DNA of 64,000 bases from Incurvaria masculella (GCA_946894095.1 OX335643.1:11395036-11459035); one strand, 5' to 3'. Positions 55,001 to 61,683 are shown, counted from the stretch's first letter. The notes: generated by a model not told the origin, from the letters alone. Numbers and translations: made by a program.

Positions 55001-55273
55001 TTTAAATTTTGCCAACAACATCATCTAACCAGCACGTAATTGTCCATGTATTGACTACTGCAATCAGGTGTTATCAGGCCCTTAAATCAATTCACTTTTC
55101 AAATGGACATCTTCAAATATATGTTACAGATGTGTAAAGAGGCGAACGAAGGCTCCAAGTTGTGCGTGGAGCGGATCAAGGAGCTGATCCGCGGCGACGC
55201 GCCCGGCGACAACAAGCCGTGCGCCGACGACAAGATGGCCGACGCGCCCGGCCGGGACTGGACGCACTTATGA
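33792..55273 (+). CDS. Hsl: Hormone-sensitive lipase (whole coding span, 14 exons)
   Basis: Cytosolic neutral lipase that hydrolyses acylglycerols and esters on lipid droplets. Coding exons: 33792-34022, 34655-34812, 35651-35837, 37922-38135, 39138-39328, 40738-41044, 42581-42790, 43153-43281, about 43523-43663, 44317-44455, 52770-52862, 53514-53658, 54024-54149 and 55130-55273. They join in phase to about 804 residues, close to other HSLs. The N-terminal HSL domain includes [10 protein letters not shown] and IDPELR. The catalytic domain has the oxyanion motif [13 protein letters not shown], the nucleophile [16 protein letters not shown] with the catalytic Asp and LPHGF with the catalytic His. 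A Ser-rich regulatory module with ERRRSSDTT sits between nucleophile and Asp, as in mammals. The start was chosen for its purine at -3 and G at +4. Intron 10 carries two other genes. Confidence 0.92.
34655..34812 (+). CDS. Hsl: Lipase exon 2
   Basis: The acceptor is gtcttgcag and the donor is ttcgtgag|gtattc; phase 0 in, 2 out. It encodes [13 protein letters not shown], matching the conserved NGYRSLV block of HSLs, and [10 protein letters not shown]. Confidence 0.88.
34930..35165 (-). repeat. tRNA-derived SINE, minus strand, in lipase intron 2
   Basis: It contains actggatatgaatggccaat, gaattaggtgccatgccagt and the cttcgaccatc block. It lies head-to-head with the plus-strand copy that starts at 35229. 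Confidence 0.65.
35229..35545 (+). repeat. tRNA-derived SINE with intact A and B boxes
   Basis: The RNA polymerase III A box tggtgtagggg is at 35238-35248 and the B box gttcaaatc is at 35283-35291. Their spacing is normal for a tRNA-type promoter. The body follows with tgcactacattc, aagtgcatttcataataaat, ttgctctgctaggttagggt and ggtcctggcacctaatt. This is the best-preserved head of the family in the window. Confidence 0.75.
35651..35837 (+). CDS. Hsl: Lipase exon 3
   Basis: It is preceded by cctaaaag, which is weak in pyrimidines but gives the right phase, and followed by ctttcag|gtgcac. It encodes [20 protein letters not shown] and [13 protein letters not shown]; the latter is nearly identical to the mammalian [10 protein letters not shown] block. 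Confidence 0.88.
36290..36360. repeat. Short repeat shared with 41845-41900
   Basis: Both copies read gaatacatataggattgcat or a close variant, then cagcagctcaactc or tagtagctcagctcc, then caaaatcccgat or caaagtcccgat. The class is unknown. Confidence 0.4.
36615..36800 (+). repeat. tRNA-derived SINE, plus strand, 3'-truncated
   Basis: A tRNA-like head (ctcataGCTCAGGGGAGTGG) is followed by atgcaccactttcttgttgt and gcacattttgtcatgaatgc. The right half is absent. Confidence 0.6.
37551..37850 (+). repeat. Dispersed repeat beginning GGGCTCCGTACCCAAAGGGT
   Basis: It contains gaaaacggaaccctactccg, four ccgt units, tctgtcacagggctgtatct, cataaaccgtaataggtagg and the end block gactcgcacttggccggttt. 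I recall it as a common repeat in lepidopteran genomes, though its class is not settled here. It lies 70 bases upstream of lipase exon 4. A run of 17 G residues at 37265-37281 precedes it. Confidence 0.6.
37922..38135 (+). CDS. Hsl: Lipase exon 4
   Basis: The acceptor is gtcgcatacag and the donor is gagagcg|gttcgt; phase 0 in, 1 out. It encodes [20 protein letters not shown] and [10 protein letters not shown], matching the conserved IDPELR and KAFW blocks. The frame meets a stop at 38156 if not spliced. A SINE tail begins within about 20 bases of the donor. Confidence 0.9.
38145..38290 (+). repeat. SINE 3' tail inserted beside the exon 4 splice donor
   Basis: From ttactaggcagtggagttag through acccgcccg, tgtccatattttccatcaat and gctcctggcatggcacccag it follows the SINE tail at 1305-1460 block for block. 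It happens to stay open for about 40 codons in the lipase phase after a gcag, so it imitates an exon. Confidence 0.75.
39138..39328 (+). CDS. Hsl: Lipase exon 5
   Basis: The acceptor is cgttcttgcag and the donor is ggcatg|gttagt; phase 1 in, 0 out. It encodes [17 protein letters not shown] and [18 protein letters not shown], aligning with the HSL segment before the catalytic domain. Confidence 0.88.
39360..39580 (-). repeat. tRNA-derived SINE, minus strand, in lipase intron 5
   Basis: It contains acctgacatggatggcttat, gaattagttgccatgcctag, tggaaagcatggacaattt and ttccgcttcgac in family order. Confidence 0.65.
39735..39806 (-). tRNA. tRNA-like cloverleaf, probable Lys-type pseudogene
   Basis: On the minus strand a 72-base segment has a clear T arm (caggttcgaaacctg) and a 7-base acceptor stem with six pairs. 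Its anticodon stem is TGGA/TCCA around a six-base loop, CTTTAA. A functional Lys(TTT) loop would be CTTTTAA, so one base appears missing, and the D arm pairs poorly. It is probably a tRNA pseudogene or the head of a tRNA-derived repeat, not an active gene. Confidence 0.4.
40083..40215. repeat. Foldback family A fragment
   Basis: It carries aatcgaccgtgaagcaagga followed by cacattcatta, then a ctgcaaggctggcccc segment. This matches the left arm of the element at 46-366. Confidence 0.5.
40330..40680. repeat. Copy of the inner foldback element of 30600-31085
   Basis: It shares ttggtttggttacaattttc, agcgccatctaactgc, cgcaactactgtggctatat and cttaaagtgcaatacttttt with the upstream copy. The frame at 40331-40555 is within the repeat. 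Confidence 0.55.
40738..41044 (+). CDS. Hsl: Lipase exon 6, oxyanion-hole motif
   Basis: The acceptor is atttcaag and the donor is accaccg|gtgagt; phase 0 in, 1 out. It encodes [20 protein letters not shown] and [20 protein letters not shown], hallmarks of the HSL alpha/beta-hydrolase family. The basic stretch [14 protein letters not shown] precedes the catalytic domain. Confidence 0.92.
41160..41370 (+). repeat. tRNA-derived SINE, plus strand, 5'-truncated
   Basis: It contains ttactaggtggtagtgttga, aaccgatggtcgaagcggca, gttcaatgtatccgtgcaat and gttctggggtggcacctagt in family order. It lies in lipase intron 6. Confidence 0.65.
42280..42400. other. GC-rich patch in lipase intron 6
   Basis: About 120 bp of CpG-rich sequence within an AT-rich intron. 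No phase-compatible, family-like exon is present, so it is not placed in the lipase. It may be a diverged repeat or an intronic regulatory patch. Confidence 0.25.
42581..42790 (+). CDS. Hsl: Lipase exon 7, catalytic serine
   Basis: The acceptor is cgcatcgcag and the donor is cttaaag|gtgcgt; phase 1 at both ends. It encodes [20 protein letters not shown] with the nucleophile serine in GDSAG, and [20 protein letters not shown]. Confidence 0.93.
42954..43060. repeat. Hairpin repeat, inverted copy at 53024-53098
   Basis: A 15 bp stem (acgcggcaggaagag with ctcttcctgccgcgt) is followed by aaaagccgtaacatttttca, aacatgtcgaa and accgcggtaatctcaaaagt. The same segments occur in reverse at 53024-53098, before lipase exon 12. 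Confidence 0.6.
43153..43281 (+). CDS. Hsl: Lipase exon 8
   Basis: The acceptor is tttttgtttcag and the donor is tcccaag|gtacgc; 43 codons, phase 1 at both ends. It continues the CLK-AYA junction seen in mammalian HSL (CVSAYA) and then enters the low-complexity regulatory module ([20 protein letters not shown]). Confidence 0.85.
43523..43663 (+). CDS. Hsl: Lipase exon 9, regulatory module with basophilic phosphosite
   Basis: The donor is cacaccg|gtcagt, phase 1. Two phase-1 acceptors are possible: cgacag before 43523, used here, or gcgaag before 43538. It encodes [20 protein letters not shown] followed by [10 protein letters not shown]. The RRRSS string fits the protein kinase A consensus R-R-x-S and sits in the same module that carries the phosphosites of mammalian HSL. 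Confidence 0.78.
43829..43957. repeat. Foldback element in lipase intron 9
   Basis: Arms tattttgagaagtcggctta followed by ccggcga (43829-43856) and tcgccggtaagctgactttt followed by caaaata (43931-43957) are near-perfect inverted repeats of 27 bp. Confidence 0.65.
44317..44455 (+). CDS. Hsl: Lipase exon 10
   Basis: The acceptor is gaaattcccag and the donor is gctcag|gtatgt; phase 1 in, 2 out. It encodes [20 protein letters not shown] and ends the regulatory module. It precedes the 8.3 kb intron that contains two other genes. Confidence 0.85.
44456..46700 (+). other. Left part of lipase intron 10
   Basis: AT-rich and without a recognised gene. A lepidopteran-type repeat with accttcacgccgctttccct is at about 45110-45260. 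A LINE 3' tail lies at 45470-45560. Confidence 0.45.
45470..45560 (-). repeat. LINE 3' tail fragment
   Basis: The string catcaaaatcaaatcaaaaa at its left end reads as short TTTGAT-type repeats on the minus strand, the kind of 3' terminus seen on CR1-group elements. Only a fragment is present. Confidence 0.4.
46702..46738 (+). promoter_or_regulatory. TATA box and initiator of the first nested gene
   Basis: TATATAA at 46702-46708 and an arthropod-type initiator TCAGT at 46734-46738 are about 30 bases apart. This suits a TATA/Inr core promoter starting at 46736. That places the upstream ATG at 46717 outside the transcript and selects the ATG at 46765. Confidence 0.55.
46765..47259 (+). CDS. Secreted lipocalin-like protein 1, intronless, nested in the lipase gene
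   Basis: A 164-residue protein in one exon. Residues 1-18 form a hydrophobic signal peptide ([16 protein letters not shown]). The mature part has G38-K-W40 in [13 protein letters not shown], the position and form of the lipocalin G-x-W motif. Cys23 and Cys131 may pair, as lipocalins often join the N terminus to a late strand. There is one N-glycosylation sequon (NAT). The C terminus holds [19 protein letters not shown], like the helix after the barrel. It shares spacing and motifs with the gene at 50806. The start at 46765 follows the TATA/initiator; an in-frame ATG at 46717 would hide the signal peptide behind 16 polar residues. AATAAA lies at 47528. The ligand is unknown. Fold assignment is inferred from motif and length, not from a search. 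Confidence 0.7.
   Translation: MFLITLAVSLATAALCVADDSACISRPGDKFDDSGLAGKWNMVFGPVELRNATEAENQIDFVPVTTDILDHLKETFTLAEVAWEKVKYNLKFAGREFPLETNDDSRMYTLDKGISFIKLWKIGDILVFEHCNTDIIALMHRGHSTRALVERVATEKGFEGVYMF
47528..47533 (+). terminator. Polyadenylation signal after nested gene 1
   Basis: AATAAA about 270 bases after the stop codon, the first good hexamer on the plus strand after the gene. Confidence 0.4.
47534..48113. other. Stretch between nested gene 1 and the LINE tail
   Basis: About 580 bases of mixed composition with short overlapping frames on both strands. The reverse-strand frame at 47715-47954 reads [20 protein letters not shown] and [11 protein letters not shown]. This resembles the C-terminal RNase H and cysteine-rich end of insect non-LTR retrotransposons, so this is probably a decayed minus-strand LINE remnant. 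Confidence 0.5.
48114..48700 (-). repeat. LINE 3' end, minus strand
   Basis: The left edge, agtcaaaagtcaaagtcaaa, gives a TTTGAC-repeat 3' terminus on the minus strand. AT-rich 3' untranslated sequence follows up to about 48700. It is a truncated copy; no ORF remains. Confidence 0.55.
48835..49350 (-). repeat. tRNA-derived SINE, minus strand, split by an insertion
   Basis: The tail part (48835-48920, with actggacttggatggcttgc and ccatgccaggacc) and the head part (49150-49350, with ctgccacctagtaggggaag and cattgaacctatgacctctg) match the family. About 220 bp between them contain an inverted repeat (gcaaaaaggtagat with atctagcttttttgc), which looks like a MITE inserted into the SINE. Confidence 0.6.
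49525..50494 (+). mobile_element. Non-autonomous Helitron, about 970 bp
   Basis: It begins TCTAATAAATATTATAAAGG, matching the usual 5' end of lepidopteran Helitrons (recalled). It ends with a hairpin (acccg 50466-50470 with cgggt 50479-50483) eight bases before the terminal CTAG. It lies between A (49524) and T (50495), the target rule for Helitrons. It has no Rep/helicase ORF. It carries a G-rich minisatellite and a SINE fragment near 50120-50250. Confidence 0.8.
49787..49866 (+). repeat. G-rich 19 bp minisatellite
   Basis: Four units of gcggggagggggggtgggt start at 49791, 49810, 49829 and 49848. Each unit has several runs of three or more G, so the plus strand could form G-quadruplexes. 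The overlapping Gly-rich and Pro-rich open frames on either strand come from the repeat. Confidence 0.8.
50806..51309 (+). CDS. Secreted lipocalin-like protein 2, intronless, nested in the lipase gene
   Basis: A 167-residue protein in one exon, paralogue of the gene at 46765. The signal peptide is about residues 1-17 ([16 protein letters not shown]). G38-R-W40 in [13 protein letters not shown] is the lipocalin-type motif, at exactly the same residue number as in its neighbour. Cys24 and Cys133 correspond to Cys23 and Cys131 of the paralogue. There is one sequon (NTT). The C terminus contains [18 protein letters not shown], matching [16 protein letters not shown] of the paralogue. It is much more GC-rich than the first copy. 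No TATA box is seen; the GC-rich upstream 150 bases may be a CpG-type promoter. AATAAA lies at 51365. The role is unknown beyond likely secretion and binding of a small ligand. Confidence 0.7.
   Translation: MHRLALFALLPALCFAVQLPLPSCAVSRPSFDGGALAGRWNIVYGPRDPKDYPVMTYLEFVRATPVEFASDNTTVARDRIEYALQFPQAPGVSLPMERKDGSGLYRILGAHRPGATNLIVLRAVGRYLLFGICDKGVTLLLFRGRPKAAEVERVAAENNVAGSLYEY
51365..51370 (+). terminator. Polyadenylation signal after nested gene 2
   Basis: AATAAA 56 bases after the stop codon, in a T-rich context typical of an insect 3' end. Confidence 0.65.
51590..51791 (+). pseudogene. Non-LTR retrotransposon C-terminal fragment
   Basis: It reads [20 protein letters not shown] followed by [20 protein letters not shown]. 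This is like the C-terminal Cys/His segment after RNase H in jockey- and R1-type elements (EET-x-H-V-x-x-x-C). The rest of the element is missing. It is 5'-truncated and not functional. Confidence 0.55.
51806..52185 (+). repeat. Partial copy of the TTAA MITE
   Basis: It matches 11235-11690: gatgaccattggcactgtaa, atctatttggtttttgtttg and tcctcatcacggagactg. It ends with cgtgcccgcgaataagttaa and ccccgtcggga. The left terminus is absent. Confidence 0.6.
52770..52862 (+). CDS. Hsl: Lipase exon 11
   Basis: The acceptor is gtgtgtgcgtag and the donor is cctcccga|gtgagt; phase 2 at both ends. It encodes [20 protein letters not shown] and restores the frame to the conserved C-terminal block. This short exon has no strong family motif, but phase and splice sites are good. 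Confidence 0.75.
53024..53098. repeat. Inverted copy of the hairpin repeat at 42954-43060
   Basis: It reads tacttttgagattaccgcgg, catgtttgaaaaatgttacg and gcttttcacgcggcaggaag, the reverse of the upstream copy. The two copies are 10 kb apart in opposite orientation within the lipase gene. Confidence 0.6.
53514..53658 (+). CDS. Hsl: Lipase exon 12
   Basis: The acceptor is tcatctttgcag and the donor is atactg|gtgagt; phase 2 in, 0 out. It encodes [20 protein letters not shown] followed by RIL, aligning with [23 protein letters not shown] of mammalian HSL. Confidence 0.9.
53704..53875 (+). repeat. tRNA-derived SINE head, plus strand
   Basis: An A-box-like cagtggcgcgggg and a B-box gggttccaatcc are followed by gcatgcaccactttctttct and gagtgcatttcgtcacggat. 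It is cut off after the tggttcgg block. A fragment of the 10087-10292 MITE family follows at 53885-53960. Confidence 0.65.
54024..54149 (+). CDS. Hsl: Lipase exon 13, catalytic Asp and His
   Basis: The acceptor is cacgtccgcag and the donor is tcactg|gtgagt; 42 codons, phase 0 at both ends. It encodes [20 protein letters not shown] and [13 protein letters not shown], holding the last two members of the catalytic triad. Confidence 0.93.
54324..54843. repeat. pogo/Tigger-type MITE, about 520 bp, in lipase intron 13
   Basis: Terminal inverted repeats start CAGTCAAAACC at the left and CAGTCGAAAC at the right (reverse strand), with 17 of 23 positions matching. TA dinucleotides at 54322-54323 and 54844-54845 fit a TA target duplication. 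There is no transposase ORF. Confidence 0.6.
54850..54975. repeat. Foldback family A fragment
   Basis: It carries gtataaccgaccaagaagca, agaactactttatgaatatc and ctggacctgaaccagcaact, matching the left arm and neck of the element at 46-366. Confidence 0.5.
55130..55273 (+). CDS. Hsl: Lipase exon 14, terminal
   Basis: The acceptor is tatatgttacag. It has 47 codons and TGA at 55271-55273. It encodes [20 protein letters not shown], matching the conserved ELCVERI block, then a short charged tail. No AATAAA lies in the next 400 bases. ATTAAA at 55713-55718, inside a MITE, is the nearest candidate signal. Confidence 0.9.
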   Translation: MCKEANEGSKLCVERIKELIRGDAPGDNKPCADDKMADAPGRDWTHL

Positions 55274-55469
55274 ATGTGCGGCGACTGCTGCGTGTGGGGG
55301 CAGCCGCTAGCGAAATAGACGAATCGATCGATTGGTTCCCTTTTTTGCGGACGGTTTGGATTCCGTGGAACTCTGTGGAATTATGTAATGTACGCTTGGT
55401 GCGAACGTTCAAGCGAATTTCTACTATTTCGCAGCTTCGCACTTAGCACAGAATATATGTATCTCTTAA

Positions 55470-55550
55470 CTTGCAAGAAATAAGAGCGAAAAAAACTGCA
55501 ACAAAATTTCTGCAAAACGATGGCATGTTCTCGCTCTTATTTCTTGCAAG
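55470..55550. repeat. Foldback with 19 bp perfect arms
   Basis: cttgcaagaaataagagcg (55470-55488) and its exact reverse complement (55532-55550) flank a 43-base loop. Confidence 0.65.
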
Positions 55551-55645
55551 CAAAGAAATATGAGCACTCGATTACCATTCTTATTTATTGTTAGCTAGCT
55601 AGCAGATTACATAATATATGCTTAGTGCGAATGTTTCGCACTTAA

Positions 55646-56014
55646 GAACGGCCCGTAAGCTATGCTCCCCATACAAACGTAGTTTACTAATCATTTGGAA
55701 GCCGCTATTCCAATTAAATTAATATTTAATATGTAATATCAGGTAACAAATAACTATATCTGCATGCTTTTGTTTTTTTTTGAAAAATCCAAACCGAATT
55801 AAATGAACGCAAAAAGAAAATCTTCATACGAATTTTGTTTTCTCTGTGGTTTGACCCAGAATACATTTACCGAAAAACAAAGGCATGCAGACACAGATAT
55901 TTGTAGCCTTATATTAGATACCAAATATCAAATAAGTTGGAACAGTGGTTTTCAAATCATTAGTAAACTACGTTTGTATGGGAGGCGAAATTTTCAGGTG
56001 CTTACGGGCCGACC
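55646..56014. repeat. MITE with TTAA target duplication, about 370 bp
   Basis: TTAA at 55642-55645 and 56015-56018 flank inverted ends gaacggcccgtaagc and gcttacgggccgacc (13 of 15 match). This is the target preference of piggyBac-type elements. The 72-codon frame inside is incidental. Confidence 0.7.
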
Positions 56015-56296
56015 TTAACACAAAATACTTATATCTCTTAACTATTCTCTGATTATAAATATTCTATGCTAAGTGCGTGTCTGCAGAGTTGCGAATTCGA
56101 GCGAATGTACAAGCCAGGCACATATTACCTAAATCCCTGTTTAGGAGAGCATCGAAAAGTCGTGTATTTATTGATGCATCCTTTTAGTCAGGTCCCACCG
56201 TCCCGACTTTTGATGAGACCCACGGAACATTTTAAAATCCATGTAACATTTCGGAAAGTGACTTCTAGACTGCTACTCCGGTAGCACACAACACCT

Positions 56297-56480
56297 GGGG
56301 GCCCATTCAGGTAAGAGTGAGTAATGGAACTGTTATTTATACTTCCAACGTATTTATGGGACAAACCAAATTTTTACCAAACTAAAATGATGTCAAAGAA
56401 GTGTGGAAATATGAGCTATTTAAAAAAGTGAGTTTATATTTAGCGATGAATTCGAACCCATTCTTACCTGAATGGGCCCC
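56297..56480. repeat. Foldback MITE, about 184 bp
   Basis: ggggcccattcaggtaagag at the left and ttcttacctgaatgggcccc at the right are inverted repeats differing at one position. Confidence 0.65.
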
Positions 56481-56871
56481 GTGTACCTAGCTTTAAACTG
56501 GCATTGTGTAATTATATGTGCATATAAATCTTCCTAGGGTTTTGTTTAAATTAAGTTATTGACAGCTAACAGTACTCTTATGTCCGAATTGCACTCAAAG
56601 TGTAATCGATGATGGCACATGTGCATGAATTACGTGTTCTCGGAACTCGAGAAAATCAGTAGTAAGTGAATTTGTAACCGAATTCACTCGTCGGCGCTAC
56701 CGTTTTCGTATGTAAAGTAGCTACGCCCCATATAAGCGAGTCTCGGTTACTACTCACGCCCTTCCATGTTCGCTGTATTTATTTGATGATTTCATACACT
56801 TATTCATCCATTCATATTCTTTTTATCAGAGCTCTAAAATTACTTTACGAGTACCCCTGAAATTCACTTAA

Positions 56872-57411
56872 GGTGGCCCAACCCGGCGGGACTAACTCAT
56901 TCGCGGGTACGGTACAAAACCGTGCTTTTGCGCTCTGGAACCCTTTTCTGTTTCAAAAAAAAACACAGGCTCCGTGACGTGGAAGATGCAACATTTCCAC
57001 AAAAAAGACAATGTGCATAGTGTATGATTTGATAAGATTTACGAAAATTTTAATTGCAAAACGATTTATAGCTAAAAGTAAACCACGACTGCTGTAGTCA
57101 ACAATCTAACAAAAACCAAATAGATTATAAATCTTGATTAAATAAGCTATGTCTGATGACCAATCTTTTTAAGATGTTCTTAATTTGTCATTGCGTAATC
57201 TACCTCCAAAGTTATTGTATAAAACGCGCGAAAAATGCGAACTTTCGGACCTTATAACTTAGAAACCAAACACAATTTTACAATGCCAATGGTCATCAGA
57301 CATCTAGTTCGATCAAATAAAGCTATTTTGAGCAAAATTTGGGATCTCTGACAAGAAATATGGGCGTGATCTTTCCCCGTTTGTATGGGTAGTTGAGCGG
57401 GATGGGCCAAC
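56872..57411 (-). repeat. TTAA MITE, best-delimited copy, 540 bp
   Basis: TTAA at 56868-56871 and 57412-57415 flank inverted ends ggtggcccaacccg and cgggatgggccaac (12 of 14 match). The interior is collinear with 11150-11719 in reverse, including the tcattcgcgggtacggtaca and aaaccaaatagattataaat segments. Confidence 0.75.
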
Positions 57412-57419
57412 TTAATTGT

Positions 57420-59560
57420 TGCTAAAGCCACTGTAAATAATTACTCTATTTTGAATTTAGAACGCTCAGTACCAATTTGATAGCTATCAAACTAAGCTCA
57501 ATTGTAGGATCTTAAAAGAATAACTTGAAAAATTCAAAATCATAACTTTATGCCCATTCATGCATCGCTTGTAATAGCAAAATATTTAGAGAATTGATAT
57601 AGATAAATGTAAACATTTTAATATTGTTAGCTCAAGACCGGCCTAGTGCTCTCCATAATATAAGTACTCAATATATGCAAAAAAAATAAGTTAAGCTTCT
57701 GTAGTCTCTCCGTCGCTGGGGAATATACGGAAAAAACGCCGCCACCAGCCGTTCCATAACCGTGGCTGGCGGTTGAAAATGGACTCGACTGACATCACGC
57801 TTTTAATACATACATTCTTTATAACTTCATAAAAAGGTACTTCCACAGAAAATGCGTATAAGCTTCGCTAACAGACTGTTGGGCATCCCCGATGCCACTC
57901 TTTTTACTTCTATACTTTTATTGTACATGTTCGTCACCAAAGATTTATTTATATGTAGCCAAAGCAATAAAAAAAATATTTCATTATCACGTGAAAATGA
58001 GGTAGGCTGGACACCAATATATTATTGTTTTTTTTTTTAGTTAACATCAAGTTCTGATGGAAAATGTTTAATCAAGTTATATGGTTTCAAATGGTTTCAA
58101 GGAATATGGAATTATTTATTAAAAATTATTTAATTAAGTTTGTTTGGTTAATTACTTTGTTTACTAGTACGCTTTTGAGTCTGTATGTTTTTACCAGGTG
58201 CAGGTTGCTTCAGAAATAATTTTATATTGCTACAAGATACTCAAAAGAATTCGAAAAAAGAGACAGACACTTAAAATATTTACATAAAGTCCACCTTTTG
58301 CTGGGTTTACTATAAAAAAATGTTGTACCATTTTGTAATCGTTTTGCGATATTCTTGGCATTACATTGGCATTTACAAAATGTTCTCAGTAAGCCAGGCC
58401 CTCAACTAAGAGGTACCTGATGACTCCCATGGGCTTTCGAATTTTCCCGGGGGCTGCGAAAACCGGCGGCTAGGCAGGTGCCTCACATTTAATTTAAGGA
58501 ACCCCAGGTACTACTTTGTAGGAGATACTGGGGCAGGGAGTGCATTTCAACGTTTACCAGCCCTATAGACTAAGGATATACGTAATCGGTTGGTTATTAT
58601 AGGAGTGTAGATGGTGAATGGGCGCATTCCCTGCTTGTTGTGGTGTTGAACAATGGAACATCACGGATGTCAAAAAATTATGAAATAATTTTAACATAAT
58701 AAAAAAAATATATACATTATTTATTAATCATATTTTTCAATGTAAAAATATTTTGAGCCACCCTGCATTTGATGTGATTCTAAAAAGATTTAATTGTTAC
58801 CAAATATTATATTATAAAGTTGAGATTATTAAATGTCTATTATACTCATGCGTGTAATCGTGTTTAAGTATGTACATGTGGTAAAAGTTCAAATAATATG
58901 TCTCTATAAGAAAGTGTTCTTGGTGCGTTTGTGTCTATTATGAAGCGAATGGTGCCTTAGTAATGTGACATGCTAATGTGTTGTACGTAGTTCACTCCCC
59001 AGCATTTCCAAAGTATACGAAAGTCAATCCTTTTTTTAAACTGCATAATGTTTTCAAAATCTGATTACAATGCTTCAAATGTAGATGTTGCTGAAACTCA
59101 AATTAATGAGATAATGGTAATGTTGTATCCATTAAATACATACAATTATCACATAATGTTTATTCGATGTTGAACACATTTTTCATATTTTTTTTATCGT
59201 TAATACCTTATTTGTTATTTATTTATTTATGGAAAAGACACAGAAACAAATATACACATACAAACAATACTTATGGAAATTAAATTTGTTTCTACTCAGC
59301 TTTTAAATTTTACATATGAAATCCAAAAGCAAAACAATATAATTTTGATGCAAATCATTAGAGGCTTATATCATGGATATAAGATAAGAGTTGATTGATT
59401 TATTATGCAAAATTTCCGAAAAATATTTCTTAATTTTACTGAGGCAACAGGCACAAGCCATTGTATGGAACTTGATCACCTCATTAGATACCTCTTAAGA
59501 TAACAGGTTTAGAACTCCATGAGCTTGAAAAAAGAATCGACAGTCGTTTACACCCTGTAT
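57420..59560. other. Intergenic stretch without a gene
   Basis: AT-rich sequence. Only short frames are present and none has recognisable motifs. A diverged block near 58425-58510 (cccatgggctttcgaatttt followed by cccgggggctgcgaaaac) resembles the non-minisatellite part of the Helitron near 49680, so it may be a Helitron fragment. Confidence 0.4.
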
Positions 59561-59598
59561 CATAAATAATTCTGAGCCGGTAGTCTAAGTTGTCACCT

Positions 59599-59901
59599 AA
59601 ATTGGCGTTACGGCAAACCGATCGACTGGCGTTTTCAAATGTATGGAGAAATTGAAGAGCGCGCGCTGCGGGCGTTAAGCGAACTAACATTTGCGAGTCC
59701 GAGCTTGATTTGACAGCTTACTCAACGTTGCCGTAAATACGTCGACGTTGCCGGTTACGTCCACTCCGCGTTTTCATACAAATCGGAAGTCCGCGTTTGA
59801 CTTTGACAGCTTGAAGAAGTAAAACCACAGAATATCTAGTAAAAACTTGTATGGAGTTTGGAGAAAACGCCAGTCGATCGGTTTGCCGTAAACGCCAATT
59901 T
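59599..59901. repeat. Foldback MITE with about 37 bp arms
   Basis: aaattggcgttacggcaaac followed by cgatcgactggcgtttt (59599-59636) is inverted at 59864-59901, with one or two differences. The interior contains a second partial inversion (cgacgttgcc repeated). No ORF of note. Confidence 0.65.
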
Positions 59902-60119
59902 CGGTGAGAACTCAGACTGCCCACTCTGGTATATGCACTCATATAAATCTTGGGTATTGCGCCGACAGAAACGATTTGAGGGTTAAAAATTGATTGATGC
60001 TTGCAAATAAGAAAAATAAGAAGCATTTGATGTTGTCGTTTCAGCGCTTGTTTTTTATGAAAGGAAAAAAATATGATTGCTGAATGTTGCTATTGCGCGT
60101 AGTAACATTCCCACTCCAT

Positions 60120-60225
60120 ACTTTTCTTAGTTTCGGCACGATAACATTGAAATGTGCGGAAGACATGGATCATTTTTCATTGCCGCTTGAAACCACCTTT
60201 TTTGTCTATCATAAATAGATACCGT
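60120..60225 (-). repeat. SINE fragment, minus strand
   Basis: It contains tgtgcggaagacatggatca and tttttcattgccgcttga, the middle blocks of the tRNA-derived family. Confidence 0.4.
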
Positions 60226-61680
60226 TACATGGCGGTACTTTTTTAGCATCATCTGAGTAGTTCTGAATGTTATTACAGCAGCAACTATGGCTATATTTAA
60301 AATTTGTTGTAATTAGTGACTGAAAGTCCATTACATTATTACATTACATTACATTATTTTTCATGGGTCGGACAGGTTTCGGAACTTCCTTGGTTGTGGT
60401 GCTGTCTCTACAACAAACACAAAAAACAATTATTTTTATTAATATGATTTCGGGACCTCTAATATACAACAAACAATAAAAACGGCTTAACTGTTTTGGT
60501 GTAGCCCCCACCCCCTGTTGTGTCATGTTCTACAGACGCCATCTCTGTCTTAACCGTACAATTAAAAAGAGATGTCTAATGCATACATTCTTTGGTTCGG
60601 TTTAAAAAACCATTCCGTTTAAGATCTACATTATGCGCTATACTCTGTATCGTTATCATTACTTTTATAATCATGTATTTATACAATCTTTTATTCGAGT
60701 CAAGTCCAAACATTTTGAATGTGTAAAATAATCGTGAAAGTATTAACAATTTATAAACAGGTGAGTATTATGAAAGAATAAAATTTCGTATGTTACTTAC
60801 GCCTTGGTTACACCCTAAATTAGTGGCTTTTTATGAATTCTTGGATTGTTATTGATTTTTTTAATATTACTTTGCCTCCACTAGAAAATGAAACGTTAAA
60901 ACGGGTAAAGTTTTTGTTGTTTATCAAAGAAATAAAAATCTGTGATAGCTGATATTTTTAGATTTTATTATGTATTTAAGGTTCAGTTATCTCCCTTCAG
61001 TTTAATAAATGCGTGCACGGAATTTGCAATAAGCTTTATTGTATGTTAAAATAAACTAACATTCATATAATTTAGCATTCTTAAGAGGGTATGTGTGCCA
61101 TCAAAGTAGATGTCACCATTGTCGTTTGTAGCTATTTCTGCTAAACTCCATAAAAATATGAAGTAACAAATTAGTAGTGAATTGTCGAAATCACTAAACA
61201 GATGTGTATTTAATCTCATAAACAATTACAATAAAAATAAGCTGAAATGTATCACAATATTGTAAGCATGTGTGCAAAAAGTTCCTATTTACAATTAGCA
61301 ACTTTTGAGCTATGCCTTATAATTTTCCAGCAAATGCTAGCCTATTTTTAAAAAAAAATTTAATGGCATTAATTACATAACTGCTTAGTGTGGTGCCAAA
61401 ACAGTTATGCTCATAATAATGATGAAATATGACAAATCCGAGTGCAGTGGGATGATTAATAAACAACAACACTACAGTTAGTAAGTTCCCATTTTTGGGG
61501 AGTTATAGTGGGAATTTCTACTAATGACCATGCCGCCAACTACTTTCATGCACGCACCTCCTTAAAGGTACCACTGTTCTTATAAGTTGACAACAAATGA
61601 AATTAAATGTGTAATAAAGTATGTTTTAAAAATACAATAACTTTGTTTAATTGACAGCCATAATATTACTTGTGATATTT
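60226..61680. other. Intergenic stretch without a gene
   Basis: AT-rich. A short ttacattacattac microsatellite lies near 60338-60356. No coding or RNA gene is recognised. Confidence 0.45.
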
Positions 61681-61683
61681 TTA

